In this document: in pieces, positions 1 to 9,166 of the stretch
Layout of the letters: the number at the start of each line of letters is the position of its first letter
Position numbering within the stretch: the stretch's first letter is position 1
From: Muribaculaceae bacterium
Lineage (GTDB): Bacteria > Bacteroidota > Bacteroidia > Bacteroidales > Muribaculaceae
NCBI GenBank assembly: GCA_022508985.1
Contig: JAFLUA010000002.1
Location: forward strand, 124,001-188,000
Length of the DNA stretch: 64,000 nt
Direction: 5' to 3'
Program-made: the position numbers and the translations under genes
Notes under the pieces: generated by a model
What the model saw: only the letters and a program-made list of their open reading frames with translations
What the model was told of the DNA's origin: nothing
Databases searched by the model: none

Positions 1-2
1 CA

Positions 3-665
3 TTATTTTTTGCACGTCTCAAAGGCTTGGACAAACGCGATGCCGAGCGCTCGCTCCGCCAATGGTTTGAACACCTTGAGATATCGGAGTGGTGGGACAA
101 AAAGGTTGAAGAACTATCGAAGGGTATGGCACAAAAGGTGCAGTTTATTGTAACTGTCCTTCATCGGCCGCAATTGCTGATATTCGACGAGCCTTTCTCG
201 GGCTTCGATCCTATAAACGCCGGCATACTCAAACGCGAGATACTACGACTACGTGACGAAGGTGCCACTGTAATATTCTCGACGCACAACATGGGCAGCG
301 TGGAGGAGCTCTGCGATGAAATAAGCCTCATCAACAGGTCGCGAAACATATTGTCGGGCCCTGTGCACGACCTACGCGAGCAATTCTCCGACAACAGATA
401 TTCACTCGCATTCATAGGCAACCCCACCGAACTTCAAAGCGCCGTCGCCAATATGTGCAACTCATTCGACCTTGGCGGCATCGACACCGACGGCAATGCC
501 ACGGCAACGGTATCGCTTACGAGCCCCGACGCCCTCAAGCCTTTTATCGCGGCTGCCAACGAGGCTATAACTATAAACTCATTCCGACGCCTACTGCCGT
601 CGATGGACGAGATTTTTGTGTCGGCAGTAGAGAATTATAATCAAAAACACACCAGCGACCAATGA
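3..665 (+). CDS. ABC transporter ATP-binding protein (5' end outside window)
   Basis: This is the C-terminal part of a cytoplasmic ABC ATPase that would energise the permease encoded next to it. The reading frame is already open at base 3, so the true start and the Walker A motif lie upstream of the window; a TTG at 27 is only an internal codon. Visible motifs are a variant signature (LSKGM), Walker B (LLIFDEPFSGFDP) and the H-loop (STHNM). The region after about residue 120 matches the extra C-terminal domain (DUF4162-like) of NatA-type exporters. It overlaps the permease start by 4 bases, so the two are translationally coupled. The substrate cannot be told from sequence. Confidence 0.9.
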   Translation, partial: LFFARLKGLDKRDAERSLRQWFEHLEISEWWDKKVEELSKGMAQKVQFIVTVLHRPQLLIFDEPFSGFDPINAGILKREILRLRDEGATVIFSTHNMGSVEELCDEISLINRSRNILSGPVHDLREQFSDNRYSLAFIGNPTELQSAVANMCNSFDLGGIDTDGNATATVSLTSPDALKPFIAAANEAITINSFRRLLPSMDEIFVSAVENYNQKHTSDQ

Positions 666-1924
666 AATCGGCATTAGGTATTATAATAGCACGCGAATAT
701 CTCGAACGCGTAAAACGCAAGAGTTTTATTATCACGACACTGCTTACGCCAATACTTATGATAGCCCTCATGATAGCACCTGCTGCCATCATGTTGTTTA
801 ACACACCCGAAAGCATGAGTGTGGCCGTAATCGACGATTCGGGCGTGCTGTCGCAACGTCTGAAAAGCAGCGATGAAATAACATTTGTCGACTATAAAGA
901 GAGTGTGGAAAGTGCACGTGCCGATAGCGAAATCGAAGCTATCCTCGTAATCGGCCCTAAAGTTATTGAAAACCCCAACAGCTCTATCACCGTATACTTC
1001 CGCGGAGCGCCGGCTATCACTACCGACGCATATATCTCGGGGCAACTGAAAAATGCAATTGAAGATATACGCCTCGAAGCATACAACATACAAGATCTGC
1101 GAAAAATACTCGATGAAGTAGAGGTTGACCTTTCCTATCCTACAATACGCATCGATAAAGACGAAGAAAGCACCGTATCGTCGGCATTGTCGTATTTTAT
1201 AGCCCTGATAATGGATATGATGCTGTATATGTTTATCCTTATCTATGGCTCGATGGTAATGAACAGTATCATCGAAGAGAAGAATAACCGTGTGTTAGAG
1301 ATTGTTGTCTCATCTGTTAAGCCCTCGTCGTTGATGCTCGGCAAGATCGCCGGCATAGGCCTTGTGGCTATTACACAGATTCTAATCTGGGCCGTATTGT
1401 TGGGGGCATGCTCAGCTTGGTTAATGCCGCTATTCGGCAATATGCCAGCCGCACAAGAAGATGCCGAAATAATGGGGGCATTGTCACAACTTAGCGACAC
1501 GGGCTTTGTGGTATCGCTCTTTGCGTATATGATACTGTTCTTTGTAGGCGGTTACCTGTTTTATTCGGCGATGTACGCCGCTATCGGGTCAGCTGTCGAC
1601 AATGCACAGGACGCCTCACAGCTGTCGACGATAGCCACCATGCCTGTGATACTTGGTATCGTAGCATCGATGTCGGCAATACAGAATCCCAATTCGGCAA
1701 TGTCGTTTTGGGTATCGATATTGCCCTTCACCTCGCCTATGGCCATGATGAGCCGCCTGCCCTTTGGTGTACCATTCTGGCAGATTGCCTTATCGCTTGT
1801 CTTGCTTTACGTAAGTTTCCTCTTCTTGATATGGCTGTGCGCAAAAATATATCGTGTGGGCATATTTATGTATGGCAAGAAACCCACTTTCGTGGAAATA
1901 CTGCGTTGGGCTCGATATAAATAG
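662..1924 (+). CDS. ABC-2 type permease (NatB-like)
   Basis: Membrane partner of the preceding ATPase, 420 residues. There is one N-terminal membrane helix (about residues 20-45), a large hydrophilic loop of about 140 residues that should face the periplasm, then five or six hydrophobic helices in the C-terminal half. This topology is that of the NatB/YhaP group of ABC-2 exporters, described for sodium or drug export in other bacteria; the substrate here is unknown. The start ATG overlaps the stop of the ATPase gene. Bacteroidales carry this gene pair often as a stand-alone housekeeping exporter. Confidence 0.88.
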   Translation: MKSALGIIIAREYLERVKRKSFIITTLLTPILMIALMIAPAAIMLFNTPESMSVAVIDDSGVLSQRLKSSDEITFVDYKESVESARADSEIEAILVIGPKVIENPNSSITVYFRGAPAITTDAYISGQLKNAIEDIRLEAYNIQDLRKILDEVEVDLSYPTIRIDKDEESTVSSALSYFIALIMDMMLYMFILIYGSMVMNSIIEEKNNRVLEIVVSSVKPSSLMLGKIAGIGLVAITQILIWAVLLGACSAWLMPLFGNMPAAQEDAEIMGALSQLSDTGFVVSLFAYMILFFVGGYLFYSAMYAAIGSAVDNAQDASQLSTIATMPVILGIVASMSAIQNPNSAMSFWVSILPFTSPMAMMSRLPFGVPFWQIALSLVLLYVSFLFLIWLCAKIYRVGIFMYGKKPTFVEILRWARYK

Positions 1925-1927
1925 CTA

Positions 1928-1957
1928 TTGTAAGTTGAGATTTTTTTTATAACTTTG
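1928..1957 (+). promoter_or_regulatory. Bacteroidetes-type promoter
   Basis: TTG at 1928-1930 and TAACTTTG at 1950-1957 are separated by 19 bases, which fits the Bacteroidetes primary sigma factor consensus (TTTG, 19-21 bases, TAnnTTTG). Transcription would begin near 1963 and cover the hairpin-rich leader of the gene at 2275. Confidence 0.6.
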
Positions 1958-2270
1958 CACCGCAATCGGCAGCAACCGCATTGCGGTGCTTCATATTGTT
2001 TTGCCAATATTTACACAACTTGCTATGACACACACTGCTACAACAATCGACAAAACCCCGCCCAACACGCCTGCGGGTGCAGTGTGAACATAGTTTTCAC
2101 TTTACAGTTTTAATCAATCAAAGACCGATGCCGGCCATTGGTGTGTCGTTTTTGCACCATAGCGCCCGGTAGCGGCCTGGCGCACATTGACATGCTGTTT
2201 TTACAGCGCCGGAGGAAAGGCCTCGGGCGCAAACAACATTATTAACTAACTAATTAATTAAAACTGTAAA
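1957..2270 (+). promoter_or_regulatory. Hairpin-rich structured leader RNA, unknown class
   Basis: The 350-base gap before the ORF at 2275 is filled with perfect inverted repeats: 1957-1965 with 1981-1989 (9 bp), 1993-1998 with 2005-2010 (6 bp), 2031-2038 with 2079-2086 (8 bp, enclosing a 5 bp helix 2057-2061/2073-2077). Then an 18-base arm at 2101-2118 matches 2253-2270 at 17 of 18 positions and would close a multibranch domain holding helices at 2139-2143/2155-2159, 2162-2166/2179-2183, 2194-2198/2203-2207 and 2206-2215/2221-2230. The last two share bases 2206-2207 and are mutually exclusive. The closing helix ends 4 bases before the ATG at 2275, so it would hide the initiation region. It does not match riboswitch classes I can recognise by eye. 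Confidence 0.55.
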
Positions 2271-2274
2271 CAAT

Positions 2275-2664
2275 ATGAATGACTTATTTTTAACTACTTA
2301 TGTAATGAACACTGATGAAGATTGCTCAATCGTTCAAGATATATTCATCGGCTACAACAATAAACTGAGCCTTATAATACGATTAGAACAAAGCGATTAT
2401 ACCAACGACGAACAGTGCCACCTCGATCTCGTTGTGAAGAAAGAAGCGGCCTACCGCTTGTCGCAGCGCTTAAAAGTCTCGATGGTGCAATTGCCCGAGC
2501 GTCTATGGCGAGAAGTGTCGGATTATGGCGATATAATCAACGCCGATTTTAGCGATGCTGCTTCGTGTCTGTGCGATCTTAGAGACTTTATCGAGCGCTA
2601 CGGATGTCGATATAAAGTGAAACGCAAGCCTGCAAATAAGGACTTTTATCATTGGATTGTGTGA
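2275..2664 (+). CDS. Hypothetical protein, 129 aa
   Basis: I do not recognise this protein. It is a small soluble protein with no signal peptide or membrane segment, with an acidic first half and a basic C-terminal tail (RYKVKRKPANK). The gene stands alone: it has its own promoter at 1928-1957, a long structured leader that ends next to its start codon, and a terminator at 2660-2693. The ATG at 2275 is preceded by an A-rich stretch usual for Bacteroidetes initiation sites. Codon use resembles the neighbours, so it is probably a long-standing chromosomal gene. Confidence 0.75.
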   Translation: MNDLFLTTYVMNTDEDCSIVQDIFIGYNNKLSLIIRLEQSDYTNDEQCHLDLVVKKEAAYRLSQRLKVSMVQLPERLWREVSDYGDIINADFSDAASCLCDLRDFIERYGCRYKVKRKPANKDFYHWIV

Positions 2665-2693
2665 GCGCGCCTGCGACTTAGCGCAGGCTCACA
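2660..2693 (+). terminator. Stem-loop terminator
   Basis: GCCTGCG at 2669-2675 pairs with CGCAGGC at 2682-2688, extended on the outside by TGTGAG with CTCACA and a small bulge. The T-rich tail after it is weak. It overlaps the stop codon of the 129-residue gene and separates it from topA. Confidence 0.6.
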
Positions 2694-2749
2694 TTTCTTG
2701 AAAATGCAACTTTTTTTCATCAATTACACATTATTATAATGATTTTGAC

Positions 2750-2757
2750 TAATTTTG
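2750..2757 (+). promoter_or_regulatory. Promoter -7 element for topA
   Basis: TAATTTTG fits the TAnnTTTG element and lies 23 bases before the topA start codon. No clear -33 TTTG is visible at the right distance. Confidence 0.45.
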
Positions 2758-2780
2758 CCGACTGAAACGCAAATAAGGAT

Positions 2781-5135
2781 ATGACTACCCCTAAGAATCT
2801 TGTAATAGTAGAATCCCCGGCCAAGGCCAAAACTATAGAAAAATTTCTCGGAGATGACTATCGTGTCATGTCGAGTTACGGACATATACGCGACCTCAAG
2901 AAGAAGACTTTTAGCATCGAAGTAGACAACGACTTCAAGCCCGTATATGAAATACCGGAAGATAAAAGTCAGCTAGTTGCCGAATTAAAGAAGGCGGCCT
3001 CGAGAGCCCAAATAGTGTGGCTCGCATCTGATGAAGACCGCGAAGGAGAGGCTATCGCGTGGCATCTGTACGAAGTTTTGGGTCTTAAGCCCGAAAAAAC
3101 TAAACGTATAGTATTTCATGAAATAACCAAAAATGCAATACTAAACGCCATATCCAACCCACGTGAGATAGATTTATCACGCGTCGACGCCCAACAGGCT
3201 CGTCGCGTATTAGATCGCATCGTTGGTTTTGAGCTATCACCGGTGCTATGGAAGCGCCTGAGGCCATCATTGTCGGCCGGTCGCGTACAATCGGTTGCAG
3301 TGCGATTGATAGTAGAGCGCGAGCAGGAAATCAAAGATTTTGTCAGCGAGCCCTACTATCGTGTTACCGCCACTTTCGAAGCAGCACGTGCTAAAGAAAC
3401 GCACGTGCGCGCCGAATTGACACATCGGTTGCCGTCGGAAGCTACTGCGCGCGCATTCTTATCGTCGTGCAACGGGGCGACATTCAGCGTAGGAGATGTC
3501 ACAGTGAAGCCGCTTAAAAAGACCCCGGCACCACCATTCACGACCTCTACCTTGCAGCAAGAGGCCGCCCGCAAATTAGGATTCTCGGTATCGCAAACAA
3601 TGATGGTGGCTCAACATCTATATGAGAACGGCCATATCACATATATGCGTACCGACTCCGTCAACCTCTCGGCAGAAGCTGTGAGTGCTATTTCAGCACA
3701 GATAACATCGAACCTCGGCAAAAAATATCTCAAGGTGCGCAAATATCAAACCTCGTCGAAGGGCGCTCAAGAAGCACACGAGGCCATTCGCCCCACCTAC
3801 GTCGATGTTGAAACCATTGCCGGAGCAACGACACAAGAACAGAAATTATATACTCTCATACGCCGCAGGGCTATAGCCTCGCAAATGGCCGACGCCCTTA
3901 TTAAAAAGACAAGCGTAGACATTTCAGCGCCGGGCGTGCCATATCCGTTTACGGCAACCGGTGAGGTAATAGAATTCGACGGATTTTTACGCGTCTATAC
4001 TGAAGGGCACGACGACGAAAACGCCGACGAAAACGAAATGCCAACCTTGCCTTTGCTTGAAAAAGGCGACAACATGGCGTTGATGAGCGCCGAAGCAACC
4101 GAGCGTTTCACACAACAGCCGCCACGCTACACCGAAGCGTCTCTCGTTAAAAAAATGGAAGAGCTTGGCATTGGCCGTCCATCGACCTATGCTCCGACAA
4201 TTTCAACCATACAACAACGCGGATATGTTGAGCGGGGCGAGCGTGAGGGCGTTAACCGCAAGTACACAACCCTTACGCTTGAGAATGGCGGCGAGATAAG
4301 CAAGGAGACAAAGATACAAGTTAGCGGGTCGGACAAGGGCAAATTGTTACCCACCGATACCGGTATAATAGTAAACAATTTCCTTACGGAATATTTCCCC
4401 GATATTCTCGACTATAACTTCACGGCCAACGTTGAAGAAAAGTTCGATGAAATAGCTCGGGGCCGACTATCTTGGACCGACGAAATAGGACAATTCTACC
4501 GCATTTTCCACCCGGCAGTAGATAGCGCCCTGACAATAGGCCAAGGGCCGAAGTTTGGCGAGCGCCGTCTCGGTGAAGAACCGGGCACGGGAGCTCCTGT
4601 CAGTGTTAAGATAGGCCGCTTCGGGCCCATAGTACAAATAGGCGATAGCGACGGCAACAACAAGCCTCGCTTTGCCTCGCTACTCAAAGGGCAATCGATA
4701 TCGACAATAACACTTGAAGAAGCCCTCAAGCTATTTGCTTTCCCACGCGATTTGGGCAGCTTCGAAGGTAAAGATGTGCAAGTCGGCGTGGGGCGTTTTG
4801 GCCCATATGTGAGGCACGACGGCAAATTTGTATCTATCCCTAAAGATGTGGCCCCTGCCGCCTTGTCGCTCGAAGAGGCTATAGCACTCATCGAAGAAAA
4901 ACGTAACTCAGAGTCGCAGAAAGTGCTCCGCACTTACGACAACGACCCCGATATGCAGATACTTAACGGCCGCTACGGGGCTTATATATGCTACCGGAAG
5001 AAAAACTACAAACTGCCACGTGGCATCGAACACCCCGAAAATATAACATACGAAGAGGCAAAAAAAATAGTAAGCGAAACAGCTTCGACGACACCTGCTA
5101 AGGCTCGACGCACCACTTCAAGACGCAAAAAATAA
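2781..5135 (+). CDS. topA: DNA topoisomerase I (type IA)
   Basis: Relaxes negatively supercoiled DNA by transient single-strand cleavage. The N-terminal TOPRIM domain is visible (NLVIVESPAKAKTIEKFLG, and DEDREGEA around residue 93-100). The catalytic tyrosine is Tyr288 in the motif ITYMRTDS. After the core, about residues 590-760 hold C-terminal repeats of the topoisomerase kind (RFGPYVRHDGKF and RYGAYICYRKKNYKLPRG) and the protein ends in a short basic tail rich in Lys/Arg. Length of 784 residues is usual for Bacteroidales. It is followed 11 bases later by an RluA-family gene. Confidence 0.97.
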   Translation: MTTPKNLVIVESPAKAKTIEKFLGDDYRVMSSYGHIRDLKKKTFSIEVDNDFKPVYEIPEDKSQLVAELKKAASRAQIVWLASDEDREGEAIAWHLYEVLGLKPEKTKRIVFHEITKNAILNAISNPREIDLSRVDAQQARRVLDRIVGFELSPVLWKRLRPSLSAGRVQSVAVRLIVEREQEIKDFVSEPYYRVTATFEAARAKETHVRAELTHRLPSEATARAFLSSCNGATFSVGDVTVKPLKKTPAPPFTTSTLQQEAARKLGFSVSQTMMVAQHLYENGHITYMRTDSVNLSAEAVSAISAQITSNLGKKYLKVRKYQTSSKGAQEAHEAIRPTYVDVETIAGATTQEQKLYTLIRRRAIASQMADALIKKTSVDISAPGVPYPFTATGEVIEFDGFLRVYTEGHDDENADENEMPTLPLLEKGDNMALMSAEATERFTQQPPRYTEASLVKKMEELGIGRPSTYAPTISTIQQRGYVERGEREGVNRKYTTLTLENGGEISKETKIQVSGSDKGKLLPTDTGIIVNNFLTEYFPDILDYNFTANVEEKFDEIARGRLSWTDEIGQFYRIFHPAVDSALTIGQGPKFGERRLGEEPGTGAPVSVKIGRFGPIVQIGDSDGNNKPRFASLLKGQSISTITLEEALKLFAFPRDLGSFEGKDVQVGVGRFGPYVRHDGKFVSIPKDVAPAALSLEEAIALIEEKRNSESQKVLRTYDNDPDMQILNGRYGAYICYRKKNYKLPRGIEHPENITYEEAKKIVSETASTTPAKARRTTSRRKK

Positions 5136-5146
5136 TCGACTCCGAC

Positions 5147-6076
5147 ATGGCAGCTTACAAACCGCTTGCATCGAAACCCGGCAGCCACAAACGAAATTTC
5201 CGTGCCGATAATATTCTTCGGTTCACGGCCACGGCCACTTCTCCGTCGACACTACTTGATTTTCTTTTCAGCGTATTTCCGCAATCGAAGCGCACCACAA
5301 TAAAAGATTATCTAAAATATCGGCAGGTGATGCTTAACGGCAATATCACCACGCAGTTTGACGCAGCCGTAAAAGAAGGTTCGGAAGTGTGTGTGAATAC
5401 GACCCGCGAATTTCAAGTTTTTTATAATCCGCGCATAAAACTTGTATACGAAGACGATGATATTATAGTTATCGACAAGGGATACGGCTTGCTGTCGATG
5501 GGTACTGATAAAATCAAGGAAGGCACTGCGTATTCGATATTGCGAGAGTATGTTAAACGTAAAGATCCGCGCAATAAGCTTTTTATCGTACACCGGCTCG
5601 ACCGCGACACCTCCGGCTTAATGATGTTTGCCAAAAGCCAGGAGGCTAAAGAGACGATGCAACATAATTGGAACAATATGGTGCTCGAGCGACGCTACGT
5701 AGCCGTTGTTGAGGGCAGCCTCGACCCCGAGGAAGGCGAGATTCGTTCTTACCTGGCCGAGAATTCGGCGCATGAGGTATATTCTACCGACAATCCTAAT
5801 GAAGGACAATTGGCTGTGACATACTACAAAACGCTGAAACGTCGCAATCCATACTCCACTGTCGAATTAAGTCTTGCCACCGGACGTAAAAACCAGATAC
5901 GAGTGCATATGAAGGAGGCCGGCTGCCCTATCGTGGGTGATAGGCGTTATGGCGCCAAGACTTCACCTATCCACAGGCTATGTCTACACGCTCACACGCT
6001 TAGGTTTGTACATCCTATCAGCCGACAAGATATGAGTTTTGTGTCGCCGCTACCAGCCGGATTTCATCGTCTTTGA
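5147..6076 (+). CDS. RluA-family RNA pseudouridine synthase
   Basis: Isomerises specific uridines in rRNA or tRNA. Residues 30-90 resemble an S4-type RNA-binding domain, and the catalytic domain has the family motif HRLDRDTSG (catalytic Asp) followed by GLMMFAKS, and the later GRKNQIRVH motif. Length (309 aa) is normal. The N-terminal 30 residues are basic and poorly conserved in character. The exact target (RluA, RluC or RluD type) cannot be fixed from sequence. It lies 11 bases after topA and is likely cotranscribed. Confidence 0.93.
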   Translation: MAAYKPLASKPGSHKRNFRADNILRFTATATSPSTLLDFLFSVFPQSKRTTIKDYLKYRQVMLNGNITTQFDAAVKEGSEVCVNTTREFQVFYNPRIKLVYEDDDIIVIDKGYGLLSMGTDKIKEGTAYSILREYVKRKDPRNKLFIVHRLDRDTSGLMMFAKSQEAKETMQHNWNNMVLERRYVAVVEGSLDPEEGEIRSYLAENSAHEVYSTDNPNEGQLAVTYYKTLKRRNPYSTVELSLATGRKNQIRVHMKEAGCPIVGDRRYGAKTSPIHRLCLHAHTLRFVHPISRQDMSFVSPLPAGFHRL

Positions 6077-6141
6077 GTTGAAGAGCGCCACCCCAGGCGA
6101 ACCTTTTAAGCCTCGAAATCGTTGTTATTGTAAAAATGGAA

Positions 6142-6149
6142 TAAATTTG
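6142..6149 (+). promoter_or_regulatory. Promoter -7 element
   Basis: TAAATTTG at 6142-6149, with TTG at 6122-6124 (17 base spacing), upstream of the guanylyltransferase gene. The leader would be about 75 bases. Confidence 0.45.
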
Positions 6150-6225
6150 CTAACTTAGCAGATTGATATAGGGCGTGATTTTTGGCACGTTCTTTGCGTA
6201 AAAGAAGAAAAAAAATCGACGATAT

Positions 6226-7317
6226 ATGGATAAGCGAGCACACCGTTACTGCGTTATAATGTGCGGCGGCATAGGCAGCCGCTTCTGGCCATACAGCCGG
6301 ACACGCCTACCGAAACAATTTATCGACTTTTTAGGGACAGGTCGCACCCTGCTCCAGATGAGTTACGACCGCATTAGCAGTATTATACCCGCAGAGAATA
6401 TAATAATACTAACAAACGAGCGATATTTCGACCTCGTCTGTGAGCAACTGCCTGAGATATCGAAAGAAAACATTCTGCTTGAGCCGGCACGACGCAACAC
6501 GGCGCCTTGTATAGCATGGGCCGCCTGGCACATCGCTTCGCGCGATAGTGAGGCCTCTATGATAGTAACCCCTGCCGACCATGTGATTACTCGAGTGCAG
6601 GAATTCAGGCAGAGCGTAATCGAAGGTTTCGATTTCGTTGAGAGCCACGATGCGCTATTGACACTTGGCATCACCCCGACGCGTCCCGAAACAGGATATG
6701 GTTACATCCAGATTGGCAATCACACCGAAGGCAACATTAGCAAAGTAAAAACCTTTACCGAAAAACCCGACATAGAACTCGCCAAAGTATTTTTGGCATC
6801 GGGAGAATTCTTCTGGAATTCAGGCATTTTTATCTGGACGGCAGCCTCCATTCAATCGGCCCTACGCAAGAATGCGCCCGATATAGCTGGAGTATTCGAC
6901 AGCGCCGACAAGGCTGTTTATCTCAACAAAAAATCGGAAGACGATTTTATAGCATCGGCATTCCCCGGGTGCGTCAGCATCTCTATCGACTACTCTGTGA
7001 TGGAACGTGCCAATAACGTTTTTGTCGAAACGGTGACTTTCGGGTGGAACGACTTGGGCACGTGGAGCGCCCTATACGATTTATCGCCAAAGAATAGCGA
7101 GCAGAACGTGACGCAAAACTGTAACGTCCTCGCATATAACAGCAAGGGTACAATCTTTGCTATCCGCGGTGAGAAGTTAGTCGTTGTCGACGGTCTCGAC
7201 GACTACATCGTGTCTGACGCTGATGGAGTCCTTCTCATCTGTCCCAAATCGCGAGAACAAAAGATAAAACAAATGGTTACCGATGCCAAAGTTAAATTCG
7301 GCGATAAGTACGAATAA
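6226..7317 (+). CDS. Mannose-1-phosphate guanylyltransferase
   Basis: Forms GDP-mannose from mannose-1-phosphate and GTP, a precursor of GDP-fucose and surface glycans. The nucleotidyltransferase signature is near the start (IMCGGIGSRFWPYSRTRLPKQF), followed by the sugar-binding motifs FTEKPD and WNSGIFIW, and WNDLGTWSAL near residue 270. The protein (363 aa) is the short single-domain type without the C-terminal isomerase domain of long ManC/AlgA proteins. It sits upstream of argS with a 45 base gap and appears functionally unrelated to it. Confidence 0.93.
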   Translation: MDKRAHRYCVIMCGGIGSRFWPYSRTRLPKQFIDFLGTGRTLLQMSYDRISSIIPAENIIILTNERYFDLVCEQLPEISKENILLEPARRNTAPCIAWAAWHIASRDSEASMIVTPADHVITRVQEFRQSVIEGFDFVESHDALLTLGITPTRPETGYGYIQIGNHTEGNISKVKTFTEKPDIELAKVFLASGEFFWNSGIFIWTAASIQSALRKNAPDIAGVFDSADKAVYLNKKSEDDFIASAFPGCVSISIDYSVMERANNVFVETVTFGWNDLGTWSALYDLSPKNSEQNVTQNCNVLAYNSKGTIFAIRGEKLVVVDGLDDYIVSDADGVLLICPKSREQKIKQMVTDAKVKFGDKYE

Positions 7318-7362
7318 ACATCGGAATATAAATAACTTACACACATCAAATTTATAGAACAA

Positions 7363-9150
7363 ATGTCGCTTGACAAAGTAATATCAACAGCAGTGGCGCA
7401 CGCCGTAAAAGCACTTTACGGCATTGACGTCGACTCGACGACTATAGTTCCCCAAGCTACTCGTAAAGAATTTGAAGGCAACCTGACCGTTATGGTTTTC
7501 CCCTGGGTCAAAGCCGCGCGCAAATCGCCGGAGGCCGTAGGCGCCGAGATAGGTCAATGGCTTGTTGAGAATGAGGCTGCGGTGTCGTCGTACAACACTG
7601 TTAAAGGTTTTCTCAATATCGTAATAACACCCACATACTGGAATGGCGTACTATCGGCCATCGAGGCCGATGACGCTTACGGGACACAAGCCGCCACAGC
7701 CGACAGCAATCTGGTCATGGTGGAATATTCATCGCCCAACACCAATAAGCCGCTGCATTTAGGACACTTACGAAACATCCTTCTTGGCAGTAGCTTATCC
7801 AAAATTTTGGCGGCATGCGGCAATCGCGTCGTTAAGACAAACATTGTGAACGACCGCGGCATACACATCTGCAAGTCGATGCTTGCGTGGAAAAAATATT
7901 TCAACGGAGCTACACCCGAAAGCAGCGGATTGAAAGGCGACCACCTTGTAGGCGAATGTTATGTGGCATTCGACAAACACTTCAAAGAAGAGATAAAAGA
8001 GCTGATGGATAAAGGCATGAGCGAAGACGAGGCTAAAGCAGCATCTCCCCTTATGGCCGAAGCCCGAGAAATGCTCCGCCTGTGGGAAGAGGGCGATGCC
8101 GAAGTGCGTGGCCTCTGGGAAATGATGAATCAATGGGTTTATGACGGCTTCGATGTTAGCTATAAACGTATGGGCGTTGATTTCGACAAAATATACTACG
8201 AATCACAAACCTATCTCGATGGCAAGGCTAAAGTCATCGAAGGCCTTGAAAAAGGACTTCTCTATAAGAAAGACGATGGCTCGGTATGGGCCGATCTAAC
8301 CGAAGAAGGGCTTGACCACAAGTTGTTGCTTCGTAGCGACGGCACGTCGGTGTATATGACCCAAGATATAGGCACGGCCAAACAGCGATTCGACGATTAT
8401 GCTATCGACCGCATGATTTATGTTGTTGGCAATGAACAGAATTATCACTTCCAGGTATTATCTATCCTCCTCGACCGACTGGGCTTCAAATGGGGTAAAG
8501 ACCTCGTTCACTTCAGTTATGGCATGGTGGAATTGCCCGAAGGAAAAATGAAGAGCCGCGAAGGCACTGTCGTCGATGCCGACGACCTTATGGAAGAGAT
8601 GGTTACCGAGGCGCGTGAAGTATCACAACAACTTGGCAAATTAGACGGCCTTAGCGCATCTGAAATTGAAGAGATAGCCGAAACCGTAGGACTTGGCGCC
8701 TTGAAATATTTCTTGCTAAAAGTTGATCCTCGTCGCAACATGACTTTCAACCCCAAAGAGAGTATCGATTTTAACGGCAATACCGGTCCGTTTATCCAAT
8801 ATACCTATGCACGTATCAAATCGGTGCTCCGTCGTGCCTCTGAAAGCGGCCTCGACAAAGGTGATTACTCAACAGTGACACCAAACGAGAAGGAAATTGC
8901 TCTTATACAACGCTTAAGCGACTTCCCCTCTATCGTGTCGGAAGCAGGCAGGACTTATTCGCCGGCCCTAATTGCCAATTATGCCTACGACTTGGTGAAA
9001 GAATATAACAAATTCTATCACGACTACTCTATTCTGCGTGAAGAAGATGCCGGTATCCGTTCTTTACGCTTAGCCCTCTCCGATGCAACCGCCCGTACGG
9101 TAAAAACGGCGATGGGTCTTCTTGGAATCAACGTTCCGGAACGTATGTAA
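7363..9150 (+). CDS. argS: Arginyl-tRNA synthetase
   Basis: Class I aminoacyl-tRNA synthetase charging tRNA-Arg. The N-terminal additional domain occupies about residues 1-110, the HIGH-type motif is in SSPNTNKPLHLGHLRN, and the KMSKS region is replaced, as usual for ArgRS, by a degenerate form (EGKMKSREGT). The C-terminal DALR anticodon-binding domain ends the protein. Length of 595 residues is normal. The start ATG at 7363 gives a complete N-terminal domain. Confidence 0.97.
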   Translation: MSLDKVISTAVAHAVKALYGIDVDSTTIVPQATRKEFEGNLTVMVFPWVKAARKSPEAVGAEIGQWLVENEAAVSSYNTVKGFLNIVITPTYWNGVLSAIEADDAYGTQAATADSNLVMVEYSSPNTNKPLHLGHLRNILLGSSLSKILAACGNRVVKTNIVNDRGIHICKSMLAWKKYFNGATPESSGLKGDHLVGECYVAFDKHFKEEIKELMDKGMSEDEAKAASPLMAEAREMLRLWEEGDAEVRGLWEMMNQWVYDGFDVSYKRMGVDFDKIYYESQTYLDGKAKVIEGLEKGLLYKKDDGSVWADLTEEGLDHKLLLRSDGTSVYMTQDIGTAKQRFDDYAIDRMIYVVGNEQNYHFQVLSILLDRLGFKWGKDLVHFSYGMVELPEGKMKSREGTVVDADDLMEEMVTEAREVSQQLGKLDGLSASEIEEIAETVGLGALKYFLLKVDPRRNMTFNPKESIDFNGNTGPFIQYTYARIKSVLRRASESGLDKGDYSTVTPNEKEIALIQRLSDFPSIVSEAGRTYSPALIANYAYDLVKEYNKFYHDYSILREEDAGIRSLRLALSDATARTVKTAMGLLGINVPERM

Positions 9151-9166
9151 TAACAAACTAAAATTT

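Noticed and set aside
2194-2230. GGAGGAAAGG core resembling the RNase P RNA segment GAGGAAAGTCC
   Set aside because: No other conserved RNase P segments (such as the ACAGAA region) are present, and the bases are explained by a simple hairpin.
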